A program made the translations under genes and the position numbers. Shown in pieces: positions 34,807-42,562 of a DNA stretch of 64,000 nt. The DNA comes from Flavimobilis marinus (lineage in GTDB: Bacteria > Actinomycetota > Actinomycetes > Actinomycetales > Cellulomonadaceae). How positions within the stretch are numbered: position 1 is the stretch's first letter; each line of letters opens with the position of its first letter. The stretch lies in the NCBI RefSeq assembly GCF_900113055.1, contig NZ_FONZ01000002.1, positions 682,001 through 746,000 on the forward strand, written 5' to 3'. The notes under the pieces are model-generated. The model made no database searches and was not told the origin of the DNA. It worked only from the letters and a program-made list of their open reading frames with translations.

Positions 34807-36540
34807 ATGAGCAAGGACGAGGCGCGCCCGCGCATCTACCCGCCCACCCTCGAGGCCGGTGAGTCGGTGCTCGAGTCCGTCCTCCAGCTCGCCAGCAACC
34901 TGGACCTGCCGGACCTCCTCAAGACGTTCGTGGAGACCTGCGCACGCGTCAGCGGAGCCCCGTACGCCGCGATCAACGTGCTCAACCGCCACGGCGTCTC
35001 GACGACGTTCGTCCAGGTGGGCGTGACGCCCGAGCAGGTCGCCGCGATGGCGCACCCGCCCGGCGCGCACGGCGTGCTCCGCACCATCCCCCACCACGGC
35101 ACGCTCGTCCTGGACGACCTCATGGCGGACGAGGCCTACGAGGGCTTCCCCGAGGGGCACCCACCCATGCACGGGTTCCTCGGCACGGCCATCAGGATCG
35201 GCTCCGAGGTCTACGGCTACCTGTACCTCGCGGAGAAGGCCGGGGGGTTCAGCACCCGCGACCGCGGCATCGTCGAGACCCTCGCCGCCGCCGCGGGCGT
35301 CGCCATCCGCAACGCCCAGCTCTACGAGCTCGCCGCGCGCCGCGAGCAGTGGCTGCGCGCCGGCCAGGAGCTCACCACGATCCTGCTGTCCGGCGACCAG
35401 GACGAGGAGGAGGTGCTCGAGCAGATCGTCTCGACGTCCCGGCGCATCGCCTGCGCCGACACGGCCGCGCTCGTGCTCCCCGGCGTCGGCGGTCGTCTGT
35501 TCTTCGAGCTCGCCGAGGGATGGTCGGCGTCCGACATCATCGGGCTCGAGGTGCCGCCCGACGGGATCGCTGGGACGACGCTCAGCTCCGGGTGGGGCAT
35601 GCTGCTCGACCTCGCGTCCGCGCCCGGCATCCGCGTGGAAGAGATGCGCCGGTTCGGCCCCGCCTTGTACGCCCCGATGGGCAGCGCGGACCAGCCCGTC
35701 GGCGTCCTCGTGCTGCTGCGCAAGATCGGCGGGCAGCCGTTCGACGAGACCGACCTCGCCACCGCCGAGACCTTCGCCGCCCAGGCCGCGATCGCCATGG
35801 TGCTCGCCACCGCGCGCCAGGCGCAGGCCGCCGCCGAGCTCACCGGCGAGCGCGAGCGCATCGCGCGGGACCTGCACGACCTCGCCATCCAGCAGCTCTT
35901 CGCCACCGGCATGCAGCTCGAGACCATCAAGCGGCGCGCGTCGCGCGGCGTCGACCCCACGGAGCTCATCGGCGTCGTCGACGAGGCGCTCGACAACGTC
36001 GACTCGACCGTCCGGCAGATCCGCGCGATCGTGCACGCCCTGCGCGACCCCGACGCCGCGACGGGCCTCGTGGAGCGGCTGCGGCGCGAGGCGTCGCTGG
36101 CCCGCACCGGCCTCGGCTTCGCCCCGTCCCTGGTCGTGACGATCGACGGGCACGTCCTGGGATCCGACCTCGCCGAGGGCGAGATCGCCCCCGACGAGTC
36201 CGTCGCCGACGACTTCATCGTGCCCCCGCTGTCCGACGACGTCGTGGCGGTCGTGCGCGAGGGCCTGGCCAACGCCGCCCGGCACGCGCACGCGACGTCC
36301 GTGCAGGTGTGCGTCGTGGTCCAGACCGTGCGCACCGACACCCTGCCCGGGGTCAGCTACCCGGGCGAGGTCACGGTCGAGGTGACCGACGACGGCGTCG
36401 GGCTCGACCAGCTCTCCGGCCGCCGCTCGGGCACCGGGAACCTCGCGTCGCGCGCCCGCCAGCACGGCGGCACCTTCGCGCTCGAGCCGAACGCCTCGGG
36501 CCGGGGCACGACCGTCACCTGGACGGCGCCGATCCCGTAG
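34807..36540 (+). CDS. Two-GAF sensor histidine kinase, DevS/DosT-like
   Basis: The 577-aa kinase has GAF domains at about 25-165 and 190-340, a HisKA_3 dimerisation helix with phospho-acceptor H357 ('RERIARDLHDLAIQQLFATGMQLE') and a HATPase domain ('EGLANAARHAHA', 'TDDGVGLDQL', 'GTGNLASRARQHGG'). GAF-A contains 'GHPPMHGFLG', which aligns by eye with the 'HPPMRTFLG' segment of mycobacterial DevS that carries the haem-ligand histidine, so H118 may bind haem. An insertion of about 25 acidic residues ('GSDLAEGEIAPDESVADDF') precedes the N box. GGAAGG lies before the ATG. It is the last gene of the cyd operon, so it probably senses oxygen, NO or redox state and signals to the DevR-like regulator at 37947-38609. 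Confidence 0.87.
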   Translation: MSKDEARPRIYPPTLEAGESVLESVLQLASNLDLPDLLKTFVETCARVSGAPYAAINVLNRHGVSTTFVQVGVTPEQVAAMAHPPGAHGVLRTIPHHGTLVLDDLMADEAYEGFPEGHPPMHGFLGTAIRIGSEVYGYLYLAEKAGGFSTRDRGIVETLAAAAGVAIRNAQLYELAARREQWLRAGQELTTILLSGDQDEEEVLEQIVSTSRRIACADTAALVLPGVGGRLFFELAEGWSASDIIGLEVPPDGIAGTTLSSGWGMLLDLASAPGIRVEEMRRFGPALYAPMGSADQPVGVLVLLRKIGGQPFDETDLATAETFAAQAAIAMVLATARQAQAAAELTGERERIARDLHDLAIQQLFATGMQLETIKRRASRGVDPTELIGVVDEALDNVDSTVRQIRAIVHALRDPDAATGLVERLRREASLARTGLGFAPSLVVTIDGHVLGSDLAEGEIAPDESVADDFIVPPLSDDVVAVVREGLANAARHAHATSVQVCVVVQTVRTDTLPGVSYPGEVTVEVTDDGVGLDQLSGRRSGTGNLASRARQHGGTFALEPNASGRGTTVTWTAPIP

Positions 36541-36543
36541 CGG

Positions 36544-36590
36544 GCGCTAGGCCTGGGAGCTCAGGCGCTAGGCCTGGGCGCCCAGGCGCT
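36544..36590. repeat. Tandem 21-bp duplication at the end of the dipeptidase gene
   Basis: Two adjacent 21-base units (36544-36564 and 36565-36585) both begin GCGCTAGGCCTGGG and end in CAG, differing at two positions; a partial third copy follows. The second unit contains the dipeptidase stop and its last codons, so the first is a duplicated gene end in the gap between the convergent kinase and dipeptidase genes. Confidence 0.85.
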
Positions 36591-37944
36591 GGAGGAAGAG
36601 AGCCTCGCCGACCGCGAGGCGCTCGATCTCCGCCGGGTGCACGCTCTCGTTGGGCGCGTGGATGTTCGACGCCGGCTCCTCGGCACCCATGAGCACGATC
36701 TCGGCGTCCGGGTTGACCTGCTGGAACACGTTGCACAGCGGGATCGAGCCGCCCTGGCCGCTCGTCACGGTGACGTCCGCGGCGAACGCGTCGGCCAGCG
36801 CCTGGCTGAGCACGGCGAAGGCCGGACCATCGGTGCGGGCGCGGAACGGTCCGCCCGGAGTGTCGCGCGTGATCGTCAGGTGCGCGCCCCACGGGACGTG
36901 CGACTCGAGGTGCGCGACGAGCAGGTCCTGCACCTCGGCGGAGTCCATGCCCGGCGGCACGCGCAGGTTGAGCCGGGCCGCCGCGCGCGGCTGCACCGCG
37001 TTGACGGCACCGACGACGTTGGGCACGTCGAAGCCCGTGACCGTCAGTGCCGGGCGGGCCCACAGCGCGTCGCTGACGCGCGCCGAGCCGGTGATCTCGA
37101 CACCGTCGAGCAGCCCGGCGTCCTCGCGGAAGGTGTCCGCGTCGTAGTCGACCCCGTCCCAGGTGCCGGTAGCGTCGAGACCGTCGATCGTCAGGACGCC
37201 GTCAGGGCCGCGCAGGGACGCGAGCATGGCGATGAGCGCCGCGACCGGGTCGGGCGCCGCGCCGCCGTACTGGCCCGAGTGCACCGCGCCGCGCAGGGTC
37301 GCGACCTCGACCTCGACGTCGGCGGAGCCGCGCAGCGAGACCGTCAGCGTCGGCTGGCCGAGCGCCACGTTGCCGGCGTCGGCCACGAGGACGACGTCGA
37401 CCGGGAGGTCGTCGGGGTGGGCCAGCAGGTAGTGCTCGAGCCCGCCGGTGCCCTGCTCCTCGGAGCCCTCGATCACCACGCGGATCCCGACCGGGAAGCC
37501 GTCGATCTTGGCGACCTCCCGCAGGGCCCGCAGCGCGGTGAGGTGCGCGATGATGTTGCCCTTGCAGTCCGCAGCGCCGCGCCCGTAGAGGCGGCCGTCG
37601 CGCTCGGTGAGCTCGAACGGCGGCGTGGTCCAGGCGGCTTCGTCCAGGGGCGGCTGGACGTCGTAGTGCGCGTACAGCAGGACCGTCGGCGCGCCCTGCG
37701 GGCCCGGCCGGTGGCCGATCACGGCGTAGGTGCCGTCGGGGGTCTCGACGAGCTCGGTGTCCGGCACGCCCGCGTCGCGGAAGGCGTCGCGCACCCACGT
37801 CGCGGCCTCGACACAGCGCTCGGGCGGCACCTGGCGGGGGTCGGCGATCGATGGGATCGCGACCAGGTCGGCAAGCTCGCGCAGCCCCTGCTCCATGAGG
37901 CCGGCGACGGCCTGGGCGAGCGGGGCGGTGGTCGTCTCGCTCAT
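36568..37944 (-). CDS. M20-family metallopeptidase (dipeptidase)
   Basis: The 458-aa enzyme belongs to the M20/ArgE/DapE/carnosinase family of di-zinc exopeptidases. Metal and catalytic motifs are visible: 'VLLYAHYDVQPP' (His-x-Asp), 'GRGAADCKGN', 'VVIEGSEEQGTGGLE' (catalytic Glu pair) and 'GQGGSIPLCNVFQ'. The lid/dimerisation domain is inserted after 'LRGSADVEVEVATLRGAVHSG'. The substrate is probably a dipeptide. It starts two bases after the response regulator stop, so the two are co-transcribed. Confidence 0.93.
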   Translation of the reverse strand: MSETTTAPLAQAVAGLMEQGLRELADLVAIPSIADPRQVPPERCVEAATWVRDAFRDAGVPDTELVETPDGTYAVIGHRPGPQGAPTVLLYAHYDVQPPLDEAAWTTPPFELTERDGRLYGRGAADCKGNIIAHLTALRALREVAKIDGFPVGIRVVIEGSEEQGTGGLEHYLLAHPDDLPVDVVLVADAGNVALGQPTLTVSLRGSADVEVEVATLRGAVHSGQYGGAAPDPVAALIAMLASLRGPDGVLTIDGLDATGTWDGVDYDADTFREDAGLLDGVEITGSARVSDALWARPALTVTGFDVPNVVGAVNAVQPRAAARLNLRVPPGMDSAEVQDLLVAHLESHVPWGAHLTITRDTPGGPFRARTDGPAFAVLSQALADAFAADVTVTSGQGGSIPLCNVFQQVNPDAEIVLMGAEEPASNIHAPNESVHPAEIERLAVGEALFLQRLGAQA

Positions 37945-37946
37945 GC

Positions 37947-38609
37947 TCAGCGGCCCTCGCTCGACCACTCGCGGTTCTTGCGGCCCGCGGCCCACGCGGC
38001 CACCTGGGTCCGGCGCTGCAGGCCCATCTTCGCCAGGAGCGACGTGATGTGGTTCTTGACCGTCTTCTCGGCGACGCTCAGACGCTCGGCGATCTCGCGG
38101 TTGGACAGACCTTCGGCGATGAGGTCCACCACGCGCAGCTCGCTCGGCGTGAGGTCCGCGGTGGGGTCCTCGTGCTCGGCGCGGCGGCGCGTGACGGTGC
38201 GCTCGTCGAGCAGCACGCGGCCCGCGGCGACGGCGTGGATGACGTCGGAGATCTCCGCGCCGCGCACGCTCTTGAGCAGGTATGCGGCCGCGCCGGCGTC
38301 GAGCGCCTCGGCGAGCGCACGGTCGTCGTCGAACGACGTGAGGATGATCGGGCGGCTGGTCGCCCCGGCGGCCTTGAGCTGGCGGATCAGGTCGATGCCC
38401 GTGCCGTCGGGCAGCTGCAGGTCCACGAGGATCACCTGGGGCTGGACGAGCGCGGCACGGCGCAGGCCCTCCGCCACCGAACCTGCCTCGGCGACGACGT
38501 TCAGGTTCTCGGACCGGTCGACCACCTCCGCGATCCCCCGCCGGACGACCTCGTGGTCGTCGACGATCATGACGGTGATGGGCCCAGAGCTCTCAGTCGT
38601 CGCACGCAT
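37947..38609 (-). CDS. NarL/LuxR-type response regulator, DevR(DosR)-like
   Basis: The 220-aa regulator has a receiver domain ('VMIVDDHEVVRRGIAEVVD', phospho-acceptor D63 in 'ILVDLQLPDG') and a LuxR-type HTH ('LTPSELRVVDLIAEGLSNREIAERLSVAEKTVKNHITSLLAKMGLQRRTQ'). 'EKTVKNHITSLLAKMG' is close to the DevR/DosR recognition helix, which supports binding at the DosR-like boxes before cydA. I chose the ATG at 38609 because TAGCAT ends seven bases upstream, fitting a leaderless message; the ATG at 38618 is the alternative. It is not beside its likely kinase: the dipeptidase gene lies between them. Confidence 0.88.
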   Translation of the reverse strand: MRATTESSGPITVMIVDDHEVVRRGIAEVVDRSENLNVVAEAGSVAEGLRRAALVQPQVILVDLQLPDGTGIDLIRQLKAAGATSRPIILTSFDDDRALAEALDAGAAAYLLKSVRGAEISDVIHAVAAGRVLLDERTVTRRRAEHEDPTADLTPSELRVVDLIAEGLSNREIAERLSVAEKTVKNHITSLLAKMGLQRRTQVAAWAAGRKNREWSSEGR

Positions 38610-38619
38610 GAGGCTCATG

Positions 38620-39564
38620 CTAACCGGCGGCGGTTCCGGCCCGCGGTGAGCGCCGCGCGCGCGGACGCGGCTGGCACACCGGGCACAGGTACGACGACCG
38701 GTTCATGAACACCTCGCGCACGATCTCGGCGCCGCAGCGCGCGCACGGCTGCCCCGCGCGCCCGTAGGCGTTCAGGCCACGCGCGAAGTACCCGGACTCG
38801 CCGTTCACGTTGACGTAGAGCGCGTCGAAGCTCGTCCCGCCGACGGCGAGCGCCTCGGTCATGACCGTCCGCGCGGCGTCGAGCACGGCCCGCACCTGAG
38901 GCGGCCGCAGGGCGTCGCAGCGCCGGTCGTAGTGCACCTGCGCCCGCCACAGCGCCTCGTCGGCGTAGATGTTCCCGACGCCCGACGTGAGCGTCTGGTC
39001 GAGCAGCGCGCGCTTGATCCCGCTGCGCCGCGACCGGACGGCCCGCACCACGGCGTCGACGTCGAGCGCCGGGTCCAGCAGGTCGCGCCCGACGTGCGCG
39101 ACGCCGTCGGGCACCTCTGCGCGCAGCGAGCCGGACCCGCCCGGGGCGCCGTCGGGCGTGGGCACGGTGCCGACGACGGCGAGGTACCCGAAGGTCCGCT
39201 GGTCGACGAAGTCCAGGCGGCGCGGGGCGCCGTCGGGCATGACGAGGTCGAGACGGACGCGCAGGTGCCGGTGGTCGGGGGCGCCGGGGTCCGCGGCCGG
39301 GTCGGAGACCAGCAGCTGCCCGCTCATGCCGAGGTGGGCGAGCAGCGCCTCGCCCGGGTGGTCGAGCTCGAGCCACAGGTACTTGCCCCGGCGCGCCGCG
39401 GCGACCAGGACGGCGCCGCGCAGGCGGGCGGCGAAGTCCACCGGACCGCCCTCGTGGCGGCGCACGCTGTAGTCGCGGAGCACCGTGACGTCAGCGACGC
39501 GGGCCCCGAGGACGTGCCGGGCGAGGCCGTCACGGACGGTCTCGACCTCAGGAAGCTCCGGCAC
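38620..39564 (-). CDS. mutM: Formamidopyrimidine-DNA glycosylase
   Basis: Fpg/MutM removes 8-oxoguanine and formamidopyrimidines and nicks the abasic site. From the GTG start the mature N-terminus is Pro-Glu-Leu-Pro-Glu ('[13 protein letters not shown]'), whose Pro is the Schiff-base nucleophile. The H2TH region ('[25 protein letters not shown]') and C-terminal zinc finger ('CARCGAEI', 'YLCPVCQP') are intact in 314 aa. It overlaps rnc by 17 bases, the rnc-mutM order common in actinobacteria. Confidence 0.96.
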   Translation of the reverse strand: MPELPEVETVRDGLARHVLGARVADVTVLRDYSVRRHEGGPVDFAARLRGAVLVAAARRGKYLWLELDHPGEALLAHLGMSGQLLVSDPAADPGAPDHRHLRVRLDLVMPDGAPRRLDFVDQRTFGYLAVVGTVPTPDGAPGGSGSLRAEVPDGVAHVGRDLLDPALDVDAVVRAVRSRRSGIKRALLDQTLTSGVGNIYADEALWRAQVHYDRRCDALRPPQVRAVLDAARTVMTEALAVGGTSFDALYVNVNGESGYFARGLNAYGRAGQPCARCGAEIVREVFMNRSSYLCPVCQPRPRARRSPRAGTAAG

Positions 39565-40243
39565 CCGCGTCCCTGACCCAGGCATAGGCAGCCTTGGCCG
39601 CCTGCTGCTCCGCGTGCTTCTTCGCGGTGCCCGTCCCCGTGCCGCGCACGACGCCGTCGAGGAGCACCTGGGCGGTGAAGTGCCGCGCGTGGTCGGGGCC
39701 CTCGCCCTGGCTCTCGTACACCGGCACGCCGAGGCCGCCGGCCGTCGAGGCCTCCTGGAGGCTCGTCTTCCAGTCGAGGCCGGCGCCCAGGTCCGCGGCG
39801 TTGGACAGCAGCGGGTCGACGAGGCTGTGCACCAGCTCCCGGGTCCGCTCGAGGCCGTGGCTCAGGTACACCGCGCCGATGAGCGCCTCGACGGTGTCCG
39901 ACAAGATCGAGTCCTTGCTCGCGCCGCCGGTGCGCAGCTCCCCCTTGCCGAGCAGGATGTACTGCCCCAGGCCCAGCGTGCGTGCGACCTCGGAGAGCGC
40001 GCGCTGGGAGACCGTGGCCGAGCGCATCTTCGCGAGCTCGCCCTCGGGCAGCTCGGGGTGGCGCCGGTACAGGGCCTCGGTGACGATCACGCCCAGCACG
40101 GCGTCGCCCAGGAACTCCAGGCGCTCGTTGGTCGGGATGCCCCCGGCCTCGTGCGCGAAGCTGCGGTGCGTCAGCGCGAGGACGAGGGTCTCCGGGTCCA
40201 GGTCGACGCCGAGGGTCTCGAGGAGCTCAGCGGGCTGCGTCAC
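39548..40243 (-). CDS. rnc: Ribonuclease III
   Basis: RNase III cleaves double-stranded RNA in rRNA processing. The 231-aa protein has the catalytic signature '[20 protein letters not shown]', the second acidic site '[16 protein letters not shown]' and a C-terminal dsRNA-binding domain ('[10 protein letters not shown]', '[17 protein letters not shown]'). The GTG start overlaps the DUF177 stop (GTGA), leaving no room for rpmF, which often sits between these two genes. Confidence 0.96.
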   Translation of the reverse strand: MTQPAELLETLGVDLDPETLVLALTHRSFAHEAGGIPTNERLEFLGDAVLGVIVTEALYRRHPELPEGELAKMRSATVSQRALSEVARTLGLGQYILLGKGELRTGGASKDSILSDTVEALIGAVYLSHGLERTRELVHSLVDPLLSNAADLGAGLDWKTSLQEASTAGGLGVPVYESQGEGPDHARHFTAQVLLDGVVRGTGTGTAKKHAEQQAAKAAYAWVRDAGAGAS

Positions 40244-40836
40244 GACTCCTGCTCCGGCGACTCCTCGCCGGTCAGTGCCTTGAGGGCGTTCCAGCGCGGG
40301 TCGAGGATCTCGTGGTGGTGGTCCTCGTTGCCCGGGTCGCTCAGGCGCACGCCGCACTCCGAGCACAGGCCCTGGCAGTCCGGGGTGCACAGCGGACGGA
40401 AGGGCAGCGCCATCACGATCGTGTCCCGCAGGGCGGGCTCGAGGTCGAGCAGCTCGCCCACGAGCTCGTGGACCTCCTCGGCCTCCTCGTCGTCGCCGAC
40501 CTCCTGCGCGGACTTCGCGCGCTCGGGGTAGACGTACAGCTCGGTGAGCGTGACGTCGAGCTCGTCGGTCACGGGCTCGAGGCAGCGCGCGCACTCGCCC
40601 ACGAGCTCGGCGTGGACGTTGCCCGAGACCAGGACGCCCTCCATGACGGACTCCAGGCGCAGGTCGAGCTCGAGCGGCGACCCCTGCGGCACGCCGATGA
40701 CGACCGTGCCGAGGTCCGCCGGGGCGGCGACGTCGAGGTCGAGCTCGCGCATCGAGCCGGGGCGGCGGGAGAGGTCGTGCACGTCGACGACCAGCGGCTC
40801 GCGCGGATCGAGGACGCGCTGGTCTTCATTCTTCAA
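40240..40836 (-). CDS. DUF177/YceD-family protein
   Basis: The 198-aa protein has the YceD/DUF177 layout: an N-terminal beta-rich part, '[23 protein letters not shown]' with C-x2-C, and a second cysteine cluster '[17 protein letters not shown]'. Homologues are linked to 23S rRNA or ribosome assembly and usually precede rpmF. Here it is coupled directly to rnc. The order sepIVA-DUF177-rnc-mutM matches that in Mycobacterium tuberculosis as I recall it. Confidence 0.9.
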   Translation of the reverse strand: MKNEDQRVLDPREPLVVDVHDLSRRPGSMRELDLDVAAPADLGTVVIGVPQGSPLELDLRLESVMEGVLVSGNVHAELVGECARCLEPVTDELDVTLTELYVYPERAKSAQEVGDDEEAEEVHELVGELLDLEPALRDTIVMALPFRPLCTPDCQGLCSECGVRLSDPGNEDHHHEILDPRWNALKALTGEESPEQES

Positions 40837-40942
40837 CGCAGGTCACACCTTCCATCGGGTGCGGCGTCAGCCGCAGGAAGTCCCATGGTACGGCGGGCGC
40901 CCGACACGTCGCGCGGCTCGGGCCGCGGCCGCGGGCCCCGGG

Positions 40943-41431
40943 TCAGTCGTCGCGCTCGGCCAGCCGGTCGGCGAGCTTGGCCCGCCCGGCCTGCACCTGC
41001 GCGACGACCTTGCCCAGGTCGATCTCGAACTCGGCGAGCCGGCGGTCGCAGTAGTCGTCGGCCTCGGAGCGCAGCTCGTCGGCCTCCCGCTGGCCCTGCT
41101 GGACGATCTCGCGGGCGCGCGCCTCGGCCTGGCGCACGATCTGCTCGGCGGCGACCAGCTGGGCCGCGCGCTCCCGGGCCTGGGCGATGATCTGCTCGGC
41201 CTGCGCCTCGGCGTCGGCGAGCCGCTGGTCGGCGTCGGTGAGGTACTCGTCGGCCTGGGACAGCTGGGCGGGCATGGCCTCGCGCATCTGGTCGATCAGC
41301 TCGAGCGCCTCGGGCTTGTTCACGAGCACCGACGCCGACATCGGCATGGGCCGTGCGCGCACGATCACGTCGTCGAGCGCGTCGAGCAGCGCGGGGAGCG
41401 TCGCGTGCTCGGGCTGCTGGGGGTGGCTCAT
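40943..41431 (-). CDS. sepIVA: SepIVA-like coiled-coil cell-division protein
   Basis: This 162-aa protein is a DivIVA-like coiled coil: a short N-terminus ('LPALLDALDDVIVRARPMPMS') then long helices rich in Ala, Glu, Gln and Arg ('EQIIAQARERAAQLVAAEQIV', 'IVQQGQREADELRSEADDYC'). Position next to DUF177 and rnc matches SepIVA (Rv2927c) of mycobacteria, which works in septation and polar growth. It overlaps coaD by four bases. The symbol rests on context as much as sequence. Confidence 0.75.
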   Translation of the reverse strand: MSHPQQPEHATLPALLDALDDVIVRARPMPMSASVLVNKPEALELIDQMREAMPAQLSQADEYLTDADQRLADAEAQAEQIIAQARERAAQLVAAEQIVRQAEARAREIVQQGQREADELRSEADDYCDRRLAEFEIDLGKVVAQVQAGRAKLADRLAERDD

Positions 41432-41931
41432 CGGGGTGCTCCTCCTTGCGTGGGGGCGGTGGTCAGCGCCGCGTGGACCCGGTCGGCCACGCCGGCCGGG
41501 ACAAGGTCGTCGATGGTGCCGCCGAACCGGGCGACGTCCTTGACCAGGGACGAGGCGATGTGCGCGAGGGCGGGGTCGCCGATCACGAAGACGGTCTCGA
41601 CGCCGGCGAGGTGCCGGTTCATCAGCGCCATGGGGGTCTCGGCGTCGAAGTCCGCGCCGCCGCGCAGGCCCTTGACGATCGCGTCGGCGCCCGCGTTGCG
41701 GCAGAAGTCGACGAGGAGGCCGGGCACCGGCTCGACCCGGACGCCGGTGAGCTCCGCGGTGGCCGCGCGGGCGAGCTCGAGCCGCGCGGCGACGTCGAGC
41801 AGCGGCTTCTTCGAGGAGTTCACGGCGACGCCGATCACGACGGTCTCGAAGAGCCGGGCCGCGCGTCGCGTGACGTCGAGGTGTCCGAGCGTGAAGGGGT
41901 CGAACGATCCCGGGAAGACGGCGAGGCTCAC
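41428..41931 (-). CDS. coaD: Phosphopantetheine adenylyltransferase
   Basis: CoaD adenylates 4'-phosphopantetheine in CoA synthesis. The 167-aa protein has 'AVFPGSFDPFTLGHLDVTRRAA' with the TxGH motif, 'VIGVAVNSSKKP', 'ADAIVKGLRGGADFDAE' and 'IASSLVKDVARFGG'. I start at GTG 41931, giving the usual length; an ATG 18 bases upstream would add six residues. It follows rsmD and overlaps sepIVA. Confidence 0.96.
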   Translation of the reverse strand: MSLAVFPGSFDPFTLGHLDVTRRAARLFETVVIGVAVNSSKKPLLDVAARLELARAATAELTGVRVEPVPGLLVDFCRNAGADAIVKGLRGGADFDAETPMALMNRHLAGVETVFVIGDPALAHIASSLVKDVARFGGTIDDLVPAGVADRVHAALTTAPTQGGAPR

Positions 41932-41967
41932 GCCCTCACGGTAGTCCACCGGGGCCCGGGGCGCGGG

Positions 41968-42537
41968 TCAGGCGGGCTCGTCGAGCTCCGGGCCCACGTA
42001 CCAGACGCTCGTCTCGCCGTAGTCCTTGTGCGCGAGCGTCTCCCACCCGACCGGCAGCGTGGGCGGGGTGCTGCGCTTCGAGCGTTCGACGACGACGACG
42101 GCCCCGTCCGCGACCGCCCCGGGCTCCGCGAGCGCGGCCAGCAGCCCGTCGACGGCGACCTCCGGGAGGTCGTACGGCGGGTCGATGAACACGAGGTCCC
42201 ACGGAACGAGCGGGAGGGTGGCGACGAACCGCTCGGCGCGGTCGGTGACGACGCGGACGCCGCTCACGCCCAGGGACTCGACGTTGCGCCGGCACACCTC
42301 GACGGCGCCGCGGGCCGTGTCGACGAGCGTCACGGCCGCCGCCCCGCGGCTCGCGGCCTCGAGCCCGAGGGCTCCGGACCCGGCGAACAGGTCGAGCACG
42401 ACGGCGCCCTGGACGACGTCGTAGTGGTCGAGCCGGGAGAAGATCGCCTCGCGGACGCGCTCGCTCGTGGGGCGCGTCCCGCGCGGCGGCACGGCGAGCG
42501 TGCGCCCGCCGGCGGTCCCGGCAACGATCCTGGTCAC
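41968..42537 (-). CDS. rsmD: 16S rRNA (guanine(966)-N2)-methyltransferase RsmD
   Basis: The 189-aa enzyme has the N-terminal 'MTRIVAGTAGGRTLAVPPRGTRPTSERVREAIF' characteristic of RsmD, SAM motif I 'LDLFAGSGALGLEAASRG' and catalytic motif 'FIDPPYDLP'. It methylates G966 of 16S rRNA. It lies between recG and coaD on the same strand, the standard rsmD-coaD order. Confidence 0.95.
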   Translation of the reverse strand: MTRIVAGTAGGRTLAVPPRGTRPTSERVREAIFSRLDHYDVVQGAVVLDLFAGSGALGLEAASRGAAAVTLVDTARGAVEVCRRNVESLGVSGVRVVTDRAERFVATLPLVPWDLVFIDPPYDLPEVAVDGLLAALAEPGAVADGAVVVVERSKRSTPPTLPVGWETLAHKDYGETSVWYVGPELDEPA

Positions 42538-42562
42538 GCGCCCAGCCTAGCGGCGCGGGACC

